Assembly: GCA_903907865.1 (NCBI GenBank)
Contig: CAIVPR010000099.1
Location: 60,194 to 124,193, forward strand
DNA length: 64,000 bases
Origin: an uncultured Acidobacteriia bacterium
GTDB taxonomy: Bacteria > Acidobacteriota > Terriglobia > Bryobacterales > Bryobacteraceae
Direction of reading: 5' to 3'
The notes beneath the pieces were generated by a model. That model saw only the letters and a list, made by a program, of their open reading frames with translations. It was not told the origin of the DNA and did no database searches. The translations under genes were made by a program, and so were the position numbers. Below are positions 44,729 to 52,120 of the stretch, in pieces (positions within the stretch are counted from its first letter, which is position 1; the number at the start of each line of letters is the position of its first letter).

Positions 44729-46035
44729 TGGTGCAGGACCACCTTTCCCGGACCGCTGGAAATGGAACAGGAGGGTGCCGAGATGCTGCCCTGCTTCACC
44801 GGCTTCACAACTCCGATGTACATGGCGGTGAAGCGTCCTCCGGCGTCGGTCGGATCGTTGGCGACCGGGGTCACGTTGGGCGTGGGCTCCAGCAGGAATT
44901 GGCGGAAACCGAGGACGGTCATCGACCCATCCGTAGCCAGCGCAGCCACAATCGGAACGGTCATGACACGGGTATTATTCCCGGCGTAGGAAGTGTAGTC
45001 GGTGATGGCCGGGGTCAAATCGGTATCGCCCGTGTAGGCCGAGGCGACGGTTCCAACATCGGTGATGTTCTGGCACGCGGTGATCTGCGTCGGATCGGCC
45101 ATGCGCGAACTCAGACCACACACAGCATCCGTAACCCGGGTGTCCACCGCAGCACCCGTGGCGCGACATGCAGCTACGGCAATCACGCTGGAGTTTGCGG
45201 ACCAAACGGCCTCGGTGCCGCCAATCGTCGAACAAGCGAAACCGGGAGTGGATGCCGAGGGAATCAGACCCTGCGCCCCCACGCGGAACAGCTGCTGGTC
45301 CTCTGCGAAGGTACTGCCGGTGTCGTAGCGGTCCAGAAGCAAATACTTCAACGCGGGTGCGGTGGAGCCTGCCAGCAGCGTGACGTTGTTCGTGCAGTCG
45401 AAGGCAAAGGTATAGATCTGGCCGTTGACGAGGCCGAAATCGTTGGGATCGGAAGTATCCACGGCCGCGATGGCAAACGGCTCAATACCGCAAGCGGTGC
45501 AGACCGGGGCACTCACCCCCGCAATCGCAGCCGCCGCGATTGAGGCTTTCCGGCTCTGGCCCAACGAAAGCAGCCCCCAAAACGTCAGCGGAGCATCCGC
45601 GTTGAGGTTCACCAGAACGTGGCGTGCCGTGGTGCCGTCGGCAGTCGAGCCCCCGGTTGTCCCAAACGCGGCCATGGCGTCGGCCAAGGCAGCAAAGAAG
45701 CTAGGCGACTGGACGGTACTGGTGAGCAAGGCGCTGCCCTGTCCCACGACCAATGACCCGAAATTGAACTTGTTCCCGTCCTGCAACGAATTGTCCAAAG
45801 TCACCTGGCCCGCCGCCGTGGCCGTATCGAGCGCGCCGGAAGTGCCGTTCAACTGTGCGGCTGCGGAAAGCGCGATGGCGCTCGCCGCTTGGTTGAGCTC
45901 GGCGCGGACCAAATACATCCGGCCAAGGTCCACCGCGAACCCCATGAACCCCAGCACCACCGGCACCATGATCACGAGGAACTGGAGGGACATCGTCCCC
46001 GAACGACCGCTACTGTTTCGGTTGCTGTTCACCAC
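44725..46035 (-). CDS. TadG-like pilus protein with N-terminal Tad domain
   Basis: A 436-residue protein. The N-terminal segment SGRSGTMSLQFLVIMVPVVLG and DLGRMYLVRAELNQAASAIAL is the Flp pilus-assembly TadG-like N-terminal domain, a single membrane helix followed by a helical stretch. The large periplasmic part is low in recognisable motifs, with paired cysteines (VCTACGIEP, FACST, VCGLSSRM, CQNITD). The 46035 GTG start keeps the basic RSG motif before the helix; an ATG at 45993 would remove it. It overlaps cpaC by 26 bases. Confidence 0.82.
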   Translation of the reverse strand: MVNSNRNSSGRSGTMSLQFLVIMVPVVLGFMGFAVDLGRMYLVRAELNQAASAIALSAAAQLNGTSGALDTATAAGQVTLDNSLQDGNKFNFGSLVVGQGSALLTSTVQSPSFFAALADAMAAFGTTGGSTADGTTARHVLVNLNADAPLTFWGLLSLGQSRKASIAAAAIAGVSAPVCTACGIEPFAIAAVDTSDPNDFGLVNGQIYTFAFDCTNNVTLLAGSTAPALKYLLLDRYDTGSTFAEDQQLFRVGAQGLIPSASTPGFACSTIGGTEAVWSANSSVIAVAACRATGAAVDTRVTDAVCGLSSRMADPTQITACQNITDVGTVASAYTGDTDLTPAITDYTSYAGNNTRVMTVPIVAALATDGSMTVLGFRQFLLEPTPNVTPVANDPTDAGGRFTAMYIGVVKPVKQGSISAPSCSISSGPGKVVLHQ

Positions 46036-47383
46036 GAGGCCCCACGAACTGCGCCCCTTTTTTCTTGTCCTTCTTCGCCTTCACTTGGGCGTTGTTGGGC
46101 AGGAAGGTCATCGGGAAATCGGGCAATGCGCCCTTTTCGCCGACCGGGATCGGCTTCACGAAGTGCGGAGTGATCAACACCAGAAGCTCGGAATTCGACT
46201 TCTTGGTGGACCGGCTCTTGAACAGTTGGCCCAGGATCGGGATGTCGCCGAGGATCGGGAACTTCATGACCTCTTCGGTAACACGGTTGTCGATGAGGCC
46301 CGCAATGGCGAAGCTCTCACCGTCCTTGAGAATCACCTCAGTCTCGGCCCGGCGCTGCGAGATAGCCGGTATCAGGAAGCCCTGAAGGGTCACGGCATTG
46401 GCGAAGTCGAGGGAGCTGACTTCCGGCGAGACCTGCAAATTGATCAGGCCGTTGGGAGTGATCGTCGGGGTGAAGTCCAATTTGACGCCGAACGGCTTGA
46501 ACTGCACCGTGATGACGGGAGCGACGGAACCGCCGGTCGAGGTCGTCGTCAGCACTGGGAACGGGAACGAGCCGCCTGCAAGGAAACTTGCGGTTTTGCC
46601 TTCCACCGTCATCAGATTCGGTTCCGCGAGAACTTGGAGGACATCGCGCTGCTGCATCGCCTCGATGGTCGCGCCGATGTTGAGGTCGGGGCGGTAGACG
46701 AAGAGGTTCAGGAGATCGGCGAAATTGACCGTCTGCTGGCCGGTCGGCTGCAACTGGCTGAAGCGGGGCGACTGGAACTGGCCGGTGCTCAATTCGCCAA
46801 TCGCCACGCCGTTCCGGCTGAAGAGGTTGAAGCCGAGTTGTTCGAGCGCCGTGCGGTCGATGCTGGCAAATTTGACCTGGAGGACGATTTGCCGTGGCTC
46901 CGGGGCTGGTGGCGCGGTGACCTCGTTCAAGACGGTCTTGGCGCGGGTGGCCGCCAAAGCTCCGGCGAGCTTGATCTGCTTCTGGTCGGCGGCGGTGCCC
47001 TTCAGGACGATGGTTTCGCCCTTGCCCGTGATTTCGATATTGCTGCCCGGAAGTTGAGCCTTGAAAGAGGCCTTGAAGGCCTCGTATTCGCTGTTGTCCA
47101 GCGTGACATCCACATCGTACCGGATCGGAGTAGTACCTTCCCAAATGACGACCGTGGTCTTGCCCGGCTCCTTGCCGTTCACCATCACATCGCGAGGGGA
47201 AACGACAACCACGTCCGCAATCTTCGGTTCCGAGGCGGCAACCTGCTTGACGTCCGTCGAAAACTGCAACAGTTCGCCGCGACCGGCAGTGAGCACCAAG
47301 GTCCGGCGCACGGGCGGAGTTTGGGCGCATAGCACCACCGTGGCTGCGGTTGCGAGGATGGCGGAAAACCCGAATTTAGTCAT
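46010..47383 (-). CDS. cpaC: Tad pilus outer-membrane secretin CpaC (RcpA)
   Basis: A 457-residue secretin that forms the outer-membrane pore for the Flp pilus. I choose the ATG at 47383 (MTKFGFSAIL), which has AGGAAG six bases upstream and overlaps cpaB by 8 bases; a start at 47401 is possible but lacks a site. N-terminal pilus/BON-like modules (AASEPKIADVVVVSPRDVMV, IEITGKGETIVLKGTA) precede the secretin domain (ALEQLGFNLFSRNG, QVLAEPNLMTVEGKTASFLAGG, VKLDFTPTITPNGLINLQVSPEVS, LDIPILGQLFKS-like end). The C-terminus is lysine-rich. Confidence 0.93.
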   Translation of the reverse strand: MTKFGFSAILATAATVVLCAQTPPVRRTLVLTAGRGELLQFSTDVKQVAASEPKIADVVVVSPRDVMVNGKEPGKTTVVIWEGTTPIRYDVDVTLDNSEYEAFKASFKAQLPGSNIEITGKGETIVLKGTAADQKQIKLAGALAATRAKTVLNEVTAPPAPEPRQIVLQVKFASIDRTALEQLGFNLFSRNGVAIGELSTGQFQSPRFSQLQPTGQQTVNFADLLNLFVYRPDLNIGATIEAMQQRDVLQVLAEPNLMTVEGKTASFLAGGSFPFPVLTTTSTGGSVAPVITVQFKPFGVKLDFTPTITPNGLINLQVSPEVSSLDFANAVTLQGFLIPAISQRRAETEVILKDGESFAIAGLIDNRVTEEVMKFPILGDIPILGQLFKSRSTKKSNSELLVLITPHFVKPIPVGEKGALPDFPMTFLPNNAQVKAKKDKKKGAQFVGPRGEQQPKQ

Positions 47384-48290
47384 GGAAAACTTCCTGGACA
47401 TGCTTGTCCCCGCGGAAAACGTCTACGACGGCGCGCGGCGGGGGCGGCGGCGCGGGCTTTTCTTTCACAACCGGAACTGGCGGCACTGGCGGGTCCTTCG
47501 GTTTGACGCCAGCCAGAGCGTCCCAAGCCTTGGGATCGGTGAGATTGGGCGAACTGCGCAACTTCTCGGTCACCGCAAGTTTCGCCCGCATTGCAGGATC
47601 CAAGGTGTCGGTGGCGATGGGCTTGCCGTCCAAATCCGTCCCGGAGTCGAGCGGATTGCGCAACGAGAGGCTAATCCGACCTTGGTTCTTGGCCAGCTCC
47701 AACTTCTGGGCGTCTGAGGGGGTGACCAGCAGGGTGGCAACCGGAATCTTCTGGGCCTTGGGGTCCACCGGCGCACCGGGAACCACGTTGTGGCCGATGG
47801 CCAGCACCTTGACGTTCTGGAGGATGGTCGAAGTGATCGCCTCCGCCATCGAGCCGGGGCGGGTAAAGAGGACATCGACGTGGCCGCCCGGCTGAATCAG
47901 TCCGGCGACCCCGCTGACGTCGGTGATCGTCACCGCGACGGCGCGATAGCCCGGGGCGATGGTGGAAGGCAGCCCTTCGGGGCCCGATTGGGCCGCCAGT
48001 GCATTCTTGACCAGGGGCGTATTGGCAGCCAACGGGAACAGGGCGACGTGGTCGACCGCGTCCTTGTCCGCGAGTACCGCGCCCGACGGAATGTCGCGCG
48101 CCAGAACCTGGACCTTCTTCAGGTCCGACTTGTGCACGGCCTGGCCGATGGCGATGTCGTGGGTCAGGGCGAACACCGGCGTGCGGGGTTCCTGTTTCGG
48201 GGTGATTGCGGTCTTGTAGACGAACCCCGCCAGCAACATCGCGGAAAGCAATGCGGCGGCGAACAGGATGATGATGCGTTGACGATCCAT
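47376..48290 (-). CDS. cpaB: Flp pilus assembly protein CpaB
   Basis: A 304-residue periplasmic protein anchored by an N-terminal helix (RIIILFAAALLSAMLLAGFVY). It contains the SAF domain used by CpaB (VFALTHDIAIGQAVHKSDLK, VLARDIPSGAVL) and the RcpC-like region (VTITDVSGVAGLIQPGGHVDVLFTR, VKVLAIGHNVV, LLVTPSDAQKLELAKNQGRISLSLRN). The last 40 residues are proline-rich. CpaB is thought to stabilise the secretin and bind peptidoglycan. The start shares one base with the upstream stop (TGATG). Confidence 0.92.
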   Translation of the reverse strand: MDRQRIIILFAAALLSAMLLAGFVYKTAITPKQEPRTPVFALTHDIAIGQAVHKSDLKKVQVLARDIPSGAVLADKDAVDHVALFPLAANTPLVKNALAAQSGPEGLPSTIAPGYRAVAVTITDVSGVAGLIQPGGHVDVLFTRPGSMAEAITSTILQNVKVLAIGHNVVPGAPVDPKAQKIPVATLLVTPSDAQKLELAKNQGRISLSLRNPLDSGTDLDGKPIATDTLDPAMRAKLAVTEKLRSSPNLTDPKAWDALAGVKPKDPPVPPVPVVKEKPAPPPPPRAVVDVFRGDKHVQEVFHD

Positions 48291-49906
48291 CAGGCTCGAC
48301 GTCCTTCCTTGGTATTAGATTTTTCCGGTGCGGCCCCTACCGGCGAGGCAAGCAGCACGGCGACGCCGTCGCGGTAAGTCTCGGTCCAGCCGCGCGCCTT
48401 GAGCGCTGGAACCAGTGAATAGTCGAGCGGCAGCAGGGCATGGGTGAAATTCCACTTGTCGAACAAGTCGGTCCAGCCGGGCCGGACCTGCACCATGCGG
48501 GAGTACGATTGCAGAAACGCGGCTCCATAGAAGTCGCTGCGCCCGTCGAAGAAGACTTTGCGGGCACCCTGGAAACGGTAGATCAGGTAGCCGCCGAACT
48601 TGTCGGAGGAGAAGATCCGGGCATCCGGCGGAAGTTTGGCGATTGTGGAGGAGGCCGCGACAGGAAACTGGTCGGCCGGGAAGCCGGGGTGCAAGGCGGG
48701 AAGCAGTGTGAAAATCGCCACAGCCACCAGCGGCAGCAGAACGAGACCCGAGAGCCTGGAATCCTGTTTCCGCAGACCCTCCCCATAGGCGAGGAAGCCG
48801 TCAAGCCACCGGCGAAAATTCAAAGCCAGTCCGGTTGCCGAGGCTAGTCCCGCGGTAATGGAGCCGTTCGCGAGGGGCAGCAGAATCAGGGCCGCCACGG
48901 GCAGCATCCGGGCCGACCGCAACGCGCCCGCCGTGACCACAACCGCGAGTAGGAAGCGTTCGATCCGTTGGTCGAGCAACGCCGCCAAGCCACCGGCGAA
49001 ACCGATGAGGAGCGCCAGCATGATCTGCGCGGAACCCTCGGCGTGGAAATTGAAGCTCTGGAATTCGCCGATGCGGTCCAGCAGTTGGGCATCGACCATG
49101 TAGGCGAAGACATGCCTGTGGAGGTTCCAGCCCTGGGGATTTGCCAAGGTCCCGAGCGCCGCCGCCATCAAGATCATCAGCGCATTGCGCCACGACCGCG
49201 AAAAGTTCCCGAAAACCTGCCCATTGGCCCACGCACCCAGCGCATAGACCGCTGCGACCAAGGGTCCGAGGAAGAAACTGCCGTGGACGTTGGCCCAGAA
49301 GGCGGAGAGCGCGACGACGCCGACGAAGTGCGTCCAGTGCAGACGGGCCGGCATCCGCTCAAAAAACCAAACAAACCCAAGCAGGAACAGCCAGCCGAAA
49401 ACGTGGGGTCGGGCGAGCCAATGGAGGTTGGTGGTCGACAACATCGGGGCCGCGAAGAGGCAGGCCAGGAGGAAATTGCCGCCAGCCGCCCAGTTCAGCC
49501 GGAACCATAGCCAGACGGACGTTGCGATGGCCAAGCAGTAGAGAGCCGCCACGCCGCCAAGCCCCGACATCCGGTGCACGGCCGCCACGGCGACATCGGC
49601 ACCCCATTCCCAAGCCACCCACGCAGCCCCCGGTTTTGAGAACGAAAATGGATCCCCGTGGGGCAGCGAGCGGGTCGCGATCATCTGCTCCCCGGCGCGA
49701 ATGTGCCACCCGGCGTCGGCATCCCGAAACAAAGCTTTGGGGGCACCGAAGAACGCAATCAGATACAAGACCGCCACCAGCGCGCCCGAAAGCGCAAGGT
49801 CCGGGGCGAGACTCGCCAAGGCCAGCGATCCCGTCGAGCGGGTAGAGGTATACCCGGCGAGCCCGGACGCTAGTCCGGGCCGGGCGATGGTGTCGAGGGT
49901 GTGCAA
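48290..49906 (-). CDS. Polytopic membrane protein in Tad locus (GT-C-like pattern), function unknown
   Basis: A 538-residue integral membrane protein with about ten hydrophobic segments. Near the N-terminus, after the first helix, it has RDADAGWHIRAGEQMI and DPFSFSKPGAAW-WEWG blocks, an acidic loop arrangement similar to GT-C glycosyltransferases and oligosaccharide-transfer proteins. The C-terminus ends with a soluble part (FSSDKFGGYLIYRFQGARK, FFDGRSDFYG). I do not recognise a named family. Its place between flp and cpaB, with one-base overlap to cpaB, suggests a role in pilus biogenesis, for example glycosylation of pilin or another envelope protein, but this is inference. Confidence 0.75.
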   Translation of the reverse strand: MHTLDTIARPGLASGLAGYTSTRSTGSLALASLAPDLALSGALVAVLYLIAFFGAPKALFRDADAGWHIRAGEQMIATRSLPHGDPFSFSKPGAAWVAWEWGADVAVAAVHRMSGLGGVAALYCLAIATSVWLWFRLNWAAGGNFLLACLFAAPMLSTTNLHWLARPHVFGWLFLLGFVWFFERMPARLHWTHFVGVVALSAFWANVHGSFFLGPLVAAVYALGAWANGQVFGNFSRSWRNALMILMAAALGTLANPQGWNLHRHVFAYMVDAQLLDRIGEFQSFNFHAEGSAQIMLALLIGFAGGLAALLDQRIERFLLAVVVTAGALRSARMLPVAALILLPLANGSITAGLASATGLALNFRRWLDGFLAYGEGLRKQDSRLSGLVLLPLVAVAIFTLLPALHPGFPADQFPVAASSTIAKLPPDARIFSSDKFGGYLIYRFQGARKVFFDGRSDFYGAAFLQSYSRMVQVRPGWTDLFDKWNFTHALLPLDYSLVPALKARGWTETYRDGVAVLLASPVGAAPEKSNTKEGRRA

Positions 49907-49931
49907 ACCGTCCCGCTGGCCTTTTGCTGAA

Positions 49932-50147
49932 CTACTGCTGGGTCGCGCCGATGCTCGAAAGGTCGGCCGTGATGCTGGAGTACAGGCTGGCGATTCCCTG
50001 CGAGAGGGTGTTGACGGTGGTGATCAGCGCAAGGCCCACCGCCGCGACGATCAACGCGTACTCGACCAAGTCCTGGCCCTGTTCATCCCGGACGAACCGG
50101 TTGGTTGCCGCCGCGAGGCGCAAGAACGTTTGTTTCATAGTAGGCAT
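49932..50147 (-). CDS. flp: Flp major pilin
   Basis: A 71-residue type IVb prepilin. The leader ends at Gly24, followed by Q-D-L-V-E-Y (Glu29 at +5, Tyr30), then a hydrophobic helix ALIVAAVGLALITTV. This GxxxxEY pattern is the Flp signature cut by a TadV/CpaA-type prepilin peptidase; no such peptidase gene lies in the window. AGGAG precedes the ATG at 50147 by only 2 bases, so the ATG at 50138 (MKQTF) is a real alternative. It is followed after 25 bases by the polytopic membrane gene. Confidence 0.93.
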   Translation of the reverse strand: MPTMKQTFLRLAAATNRFVRDEQGQDLVEYALIVAAVGLALITTVNTLSQGIASLYSSITADLSSIGATQQ

Positions 50148-50155
50148 GTCTCCTT

Positions 50156-51226
50156 TTAGTTCGATCCCTGACGCTGGCTCGATCCCTGGTCGCGGGGGGC
50201 GATGGCGCTACCCGCTCCGTTGGCTGCTTCAACGCCAGTATTTGTAAATCCGTTGGCGGTAGGGCGGACGCCTCTCAGGTGCCGCCAAGTCCGGGCGACC
50301 CACGATCCGCCCCGCTTTCCCGACCTGCCCGCAACGGCCCCGTCCGGGGCATCCTTGCGGGGTAAGAGTTTGATATCCGCAGGCTTGCCGTCGAGTTTCG
50401 AAACCAGTTCCAGATTGCTCAAGGCTGCGGGGTGTTGACGATTATAACGCAGGGCCTCGTCGAGTTCATGGCGGGCCTCGGCATACTTTCCAGCCTCGAT
50501 GAACGCCGCGGCGAGGTTGTTGTGCGCAGTGGCGGGGTCGCTGACCGACTGGAGGTTGGCGACGGCTTCCGATGGATTCGACGTCAGGACGGAACCCAGA
50601 TTGTTGCGGGCCACGACGGACTGCGGATTCAGTTGGACCGCCGACCGGAACTCCGCCTCCGCCTCTTTGCGCTTGCCCTGACGCAGCAGGCAGTAGCCAA
50701 GATTGTTGTGCAGGTCATCGCGGTCGGGAGCGATGGCCAGTGCCTTGCGATACGCAGCCTCGCCGCCCTTCCAGTCGCCGGAATCATCGCGGACCAGGCC
50801 GAGCCACGCCCAGCCTGTGGCACCGAGTTCCCGTGTCTTGCCGAATTCACCGAGGGATTTGGCCGCCTCGCCGGAACGTTCCGCGCGCCAGAGGAGCTTC
50901 GCGAGCTCGACGTGCGCTTCCTCGGATTCGGGGACGCGCTCGATCGCCAGTCGGCCGTGTTCAATCGCGACCTCATGGAAGCCAAGTGCCTCGTAGCGGT
51001 GGGCGAGGGCGAAACGTGCCTGAAGGTCGCCGGGATTGGCGTCCAGTTTGGCGCGAAGTTGGCGCAGGTCATAATCGCCGTCGCCGGCATCCACTGCGTT
51101 CACGGCCTCGCGCTGGACGATCCGGTGCGGGGTCGGTTGAACCGACCGCGATACCAGCGAGGAGTGCCGCGAACACGAGCACAGGACCAAGCTGGCCGCG
51201 AAAACCTGGATTGCGCCTTTTGTCAT
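50156..51226 (-). CDS. TPR lipoprotein, TadD-like
   Basis: A 356-residue protein with a lipoprotein-type signal (AASLVLCSC; lipobox Cys near residue 16) and about six TPR repeats between residues 50 and 280 (ARFALAHRYEALGFHEVAIEHG, DDLHNNLGYCLLRQGKRKEAEAEF, ATAHNNLAAAFIEAGKYAEARHEL). The C-terminal 70 residues are basic and glycine-rich. TadD in other Tad loci is a TPR lipoprotein needed for secretin assembly, and position next to flp supports the same role. The start overlaps the DUF192 stop (ATGA), and it ends 8 bases before flp. Confidence 0.85.
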   Translation of the reverse strand: MTKGAIQVFAASLVLCSCSRHSSLVSRSVQPTPHRIVQREAVNAVDAGDGDYDLRQLRAKLDANPGDLQARFALAHRYEALGFHEVAIEHGRLAIERVPESEEAHVELAKLLWRAERSGEAAKSLGEFGKTRELGATGWAWLGLVRDDSGDWKGGEAAYRKALAIAPDRDDLHNNLGYCLLRQGKRKEAEAEFRSAVQLNPQSVVARNNLGSVLTSNPSEAVANLQSVSDPATAHNNLAAAFIEAGKYAEARHELDEALRYNRQHPAALSNLELVSKLDGKPADIKLLPRKDAPDGAVAGRSGKRGGSWVARTWRHLRGVRPTANGFTNTGVEAANGAGSAIAPRDQGSSQRQGSN

Positions 51227-51597
51227 GCCGTTTCGAGTTCCTGTTCGCTTGCCTTTCGGATTTCCAACTGGTCGCCCTTCCGGGTTCCCGACTCGTTCAC
51301 CGTGCCGACGGACAATTCAATTACGGAATGCGCCGAAAGGCATCCCGAGAGCCGCCAGGGTGGAACAGAGCTGAGAGCCTTACAGACGCGCCGCTTGCGG
51401 TCCACGTATACAAGATCTATCGGAAACCGCATAAAGAATGTATGAATAGCCTCGCAGGGCACGATCCACAATCCGTGGCCCCGCTCCAAGGAACGGTGGT
51501 TCAGCAGGCCTGTGCGACGGGCCGCTCCCGTGTTCGCCAATTCAATGGCGTGACCGAGGGTGGTGCCGCGGGTCGCGTTTCGCACTTGGTAGGACAA
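51223..51597 (-). CDS. DUF192-family protein
   Basis: A small protein of about 124 residues matching DUF192: GHAIELANTGAARRTGLLNHRSL, then GHGLWIVPCEAIHTFFMRFPIDLVYVDRKRRV and the closing VIELSVGTVNES. The start is uncertain. No ATG is suitably placed; I use a TTG at 51597 with AAAGAGAG just upstream. Longer frames up to 52770 are antisense to real genes. It heads the leftward Tad operon, but a link between DUF192 and pili is unknown; the family is widespread and its function unclear. Confidence 0.8.
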   Translation of the reverse strand: MSYQVRNATRGTTLGHAIELANTGAARRTGLLNHRSLERGHGLWIVPCEAIHTFFMRFPIDLVYVDRKRRVCKALSSVPPWRLSGCLSAHSVIELSVGTVNESGTRKGDQLEIRKASEQELETA

Positions 51598-51687
51598 GCT
51601 CTCTTTTATAACACGCGGGCTACCGGGAAGTCGCGGAAAAGGCGATTGCGCGGTGGGGTACAATGCAGGTGTGGAGTATCCCACGCA

Positions 51688-52059
51688 ATGAACGATTCGC
51701 AGATCGTCGCCATATCGATCACGGTCCTGGCCATCCTGGCAGGCATCTTGGTCAACAACGGTCGCCTGACCGACTTCAAGGAACTCTTCCGCGCGGAGAT
51801 CGGTGCCACGGAGGCGCGGATGGAGGTTCGGTTCACCGTCATCGAAACCAAGATGGAAACCCGGTTTGCCTCCATGGAAAACCACATGGAAGCCCGCTTC
51901 GCCGCCATGGACGCCAAGATCGACGCCAAGCTGGCCGCTATGGACGCCAAGATGGAGACCCGGTTCGAGTCGATGGACCGCAAACTGGACGCCATCCTCC
52001 AACTCGTGGCCGGACACGAGACCCGGATCCAGAAACTCGAACACCCCGTCGAGACCTGA
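51688..52059 (+). CDS. Small membrane-anchored coiled-coil protein with 11-residue repeats
   Basis: A 123-residue protein beginning with a membrane helix (IVAISITVLAILAGILVNN) and then a long helix built of about six consecutive 11-residue units: MEVRFTVIETK, METRFASMENH, MEARFAAMDAK, IDAKLAAMDAK, METRFESMDRK, LDAILQLVAGH. This hendecad periodicity gives a right-handed or nearly straight coiled coil. The C-terminus reverts to normal helix (RIQKLEHPVET). I recognise no named family. Similar short tethered coiled coils act as scaffolds or spacers. The gene is divergent from the Tad operon head and is followed by the YVTN protein gene. Confidence 0.75.
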   Translation: MNDSQIVAISITVLAILAGILVNNGRLTDFKELFRAEIGATEARMEVRFTVIETKMETRFASMENHMEARFAAMDAKIDAKLAAMDAKMETRFESMDRKLDAILQLVAGHETRIQKLEHPVET

Positions 52060-52120
52060 CGGGTTCCACTCGGTTGAAACCCAACGCGGGTTATAATTGT
52101 CAATCGCTTTGAGCCGCCGA

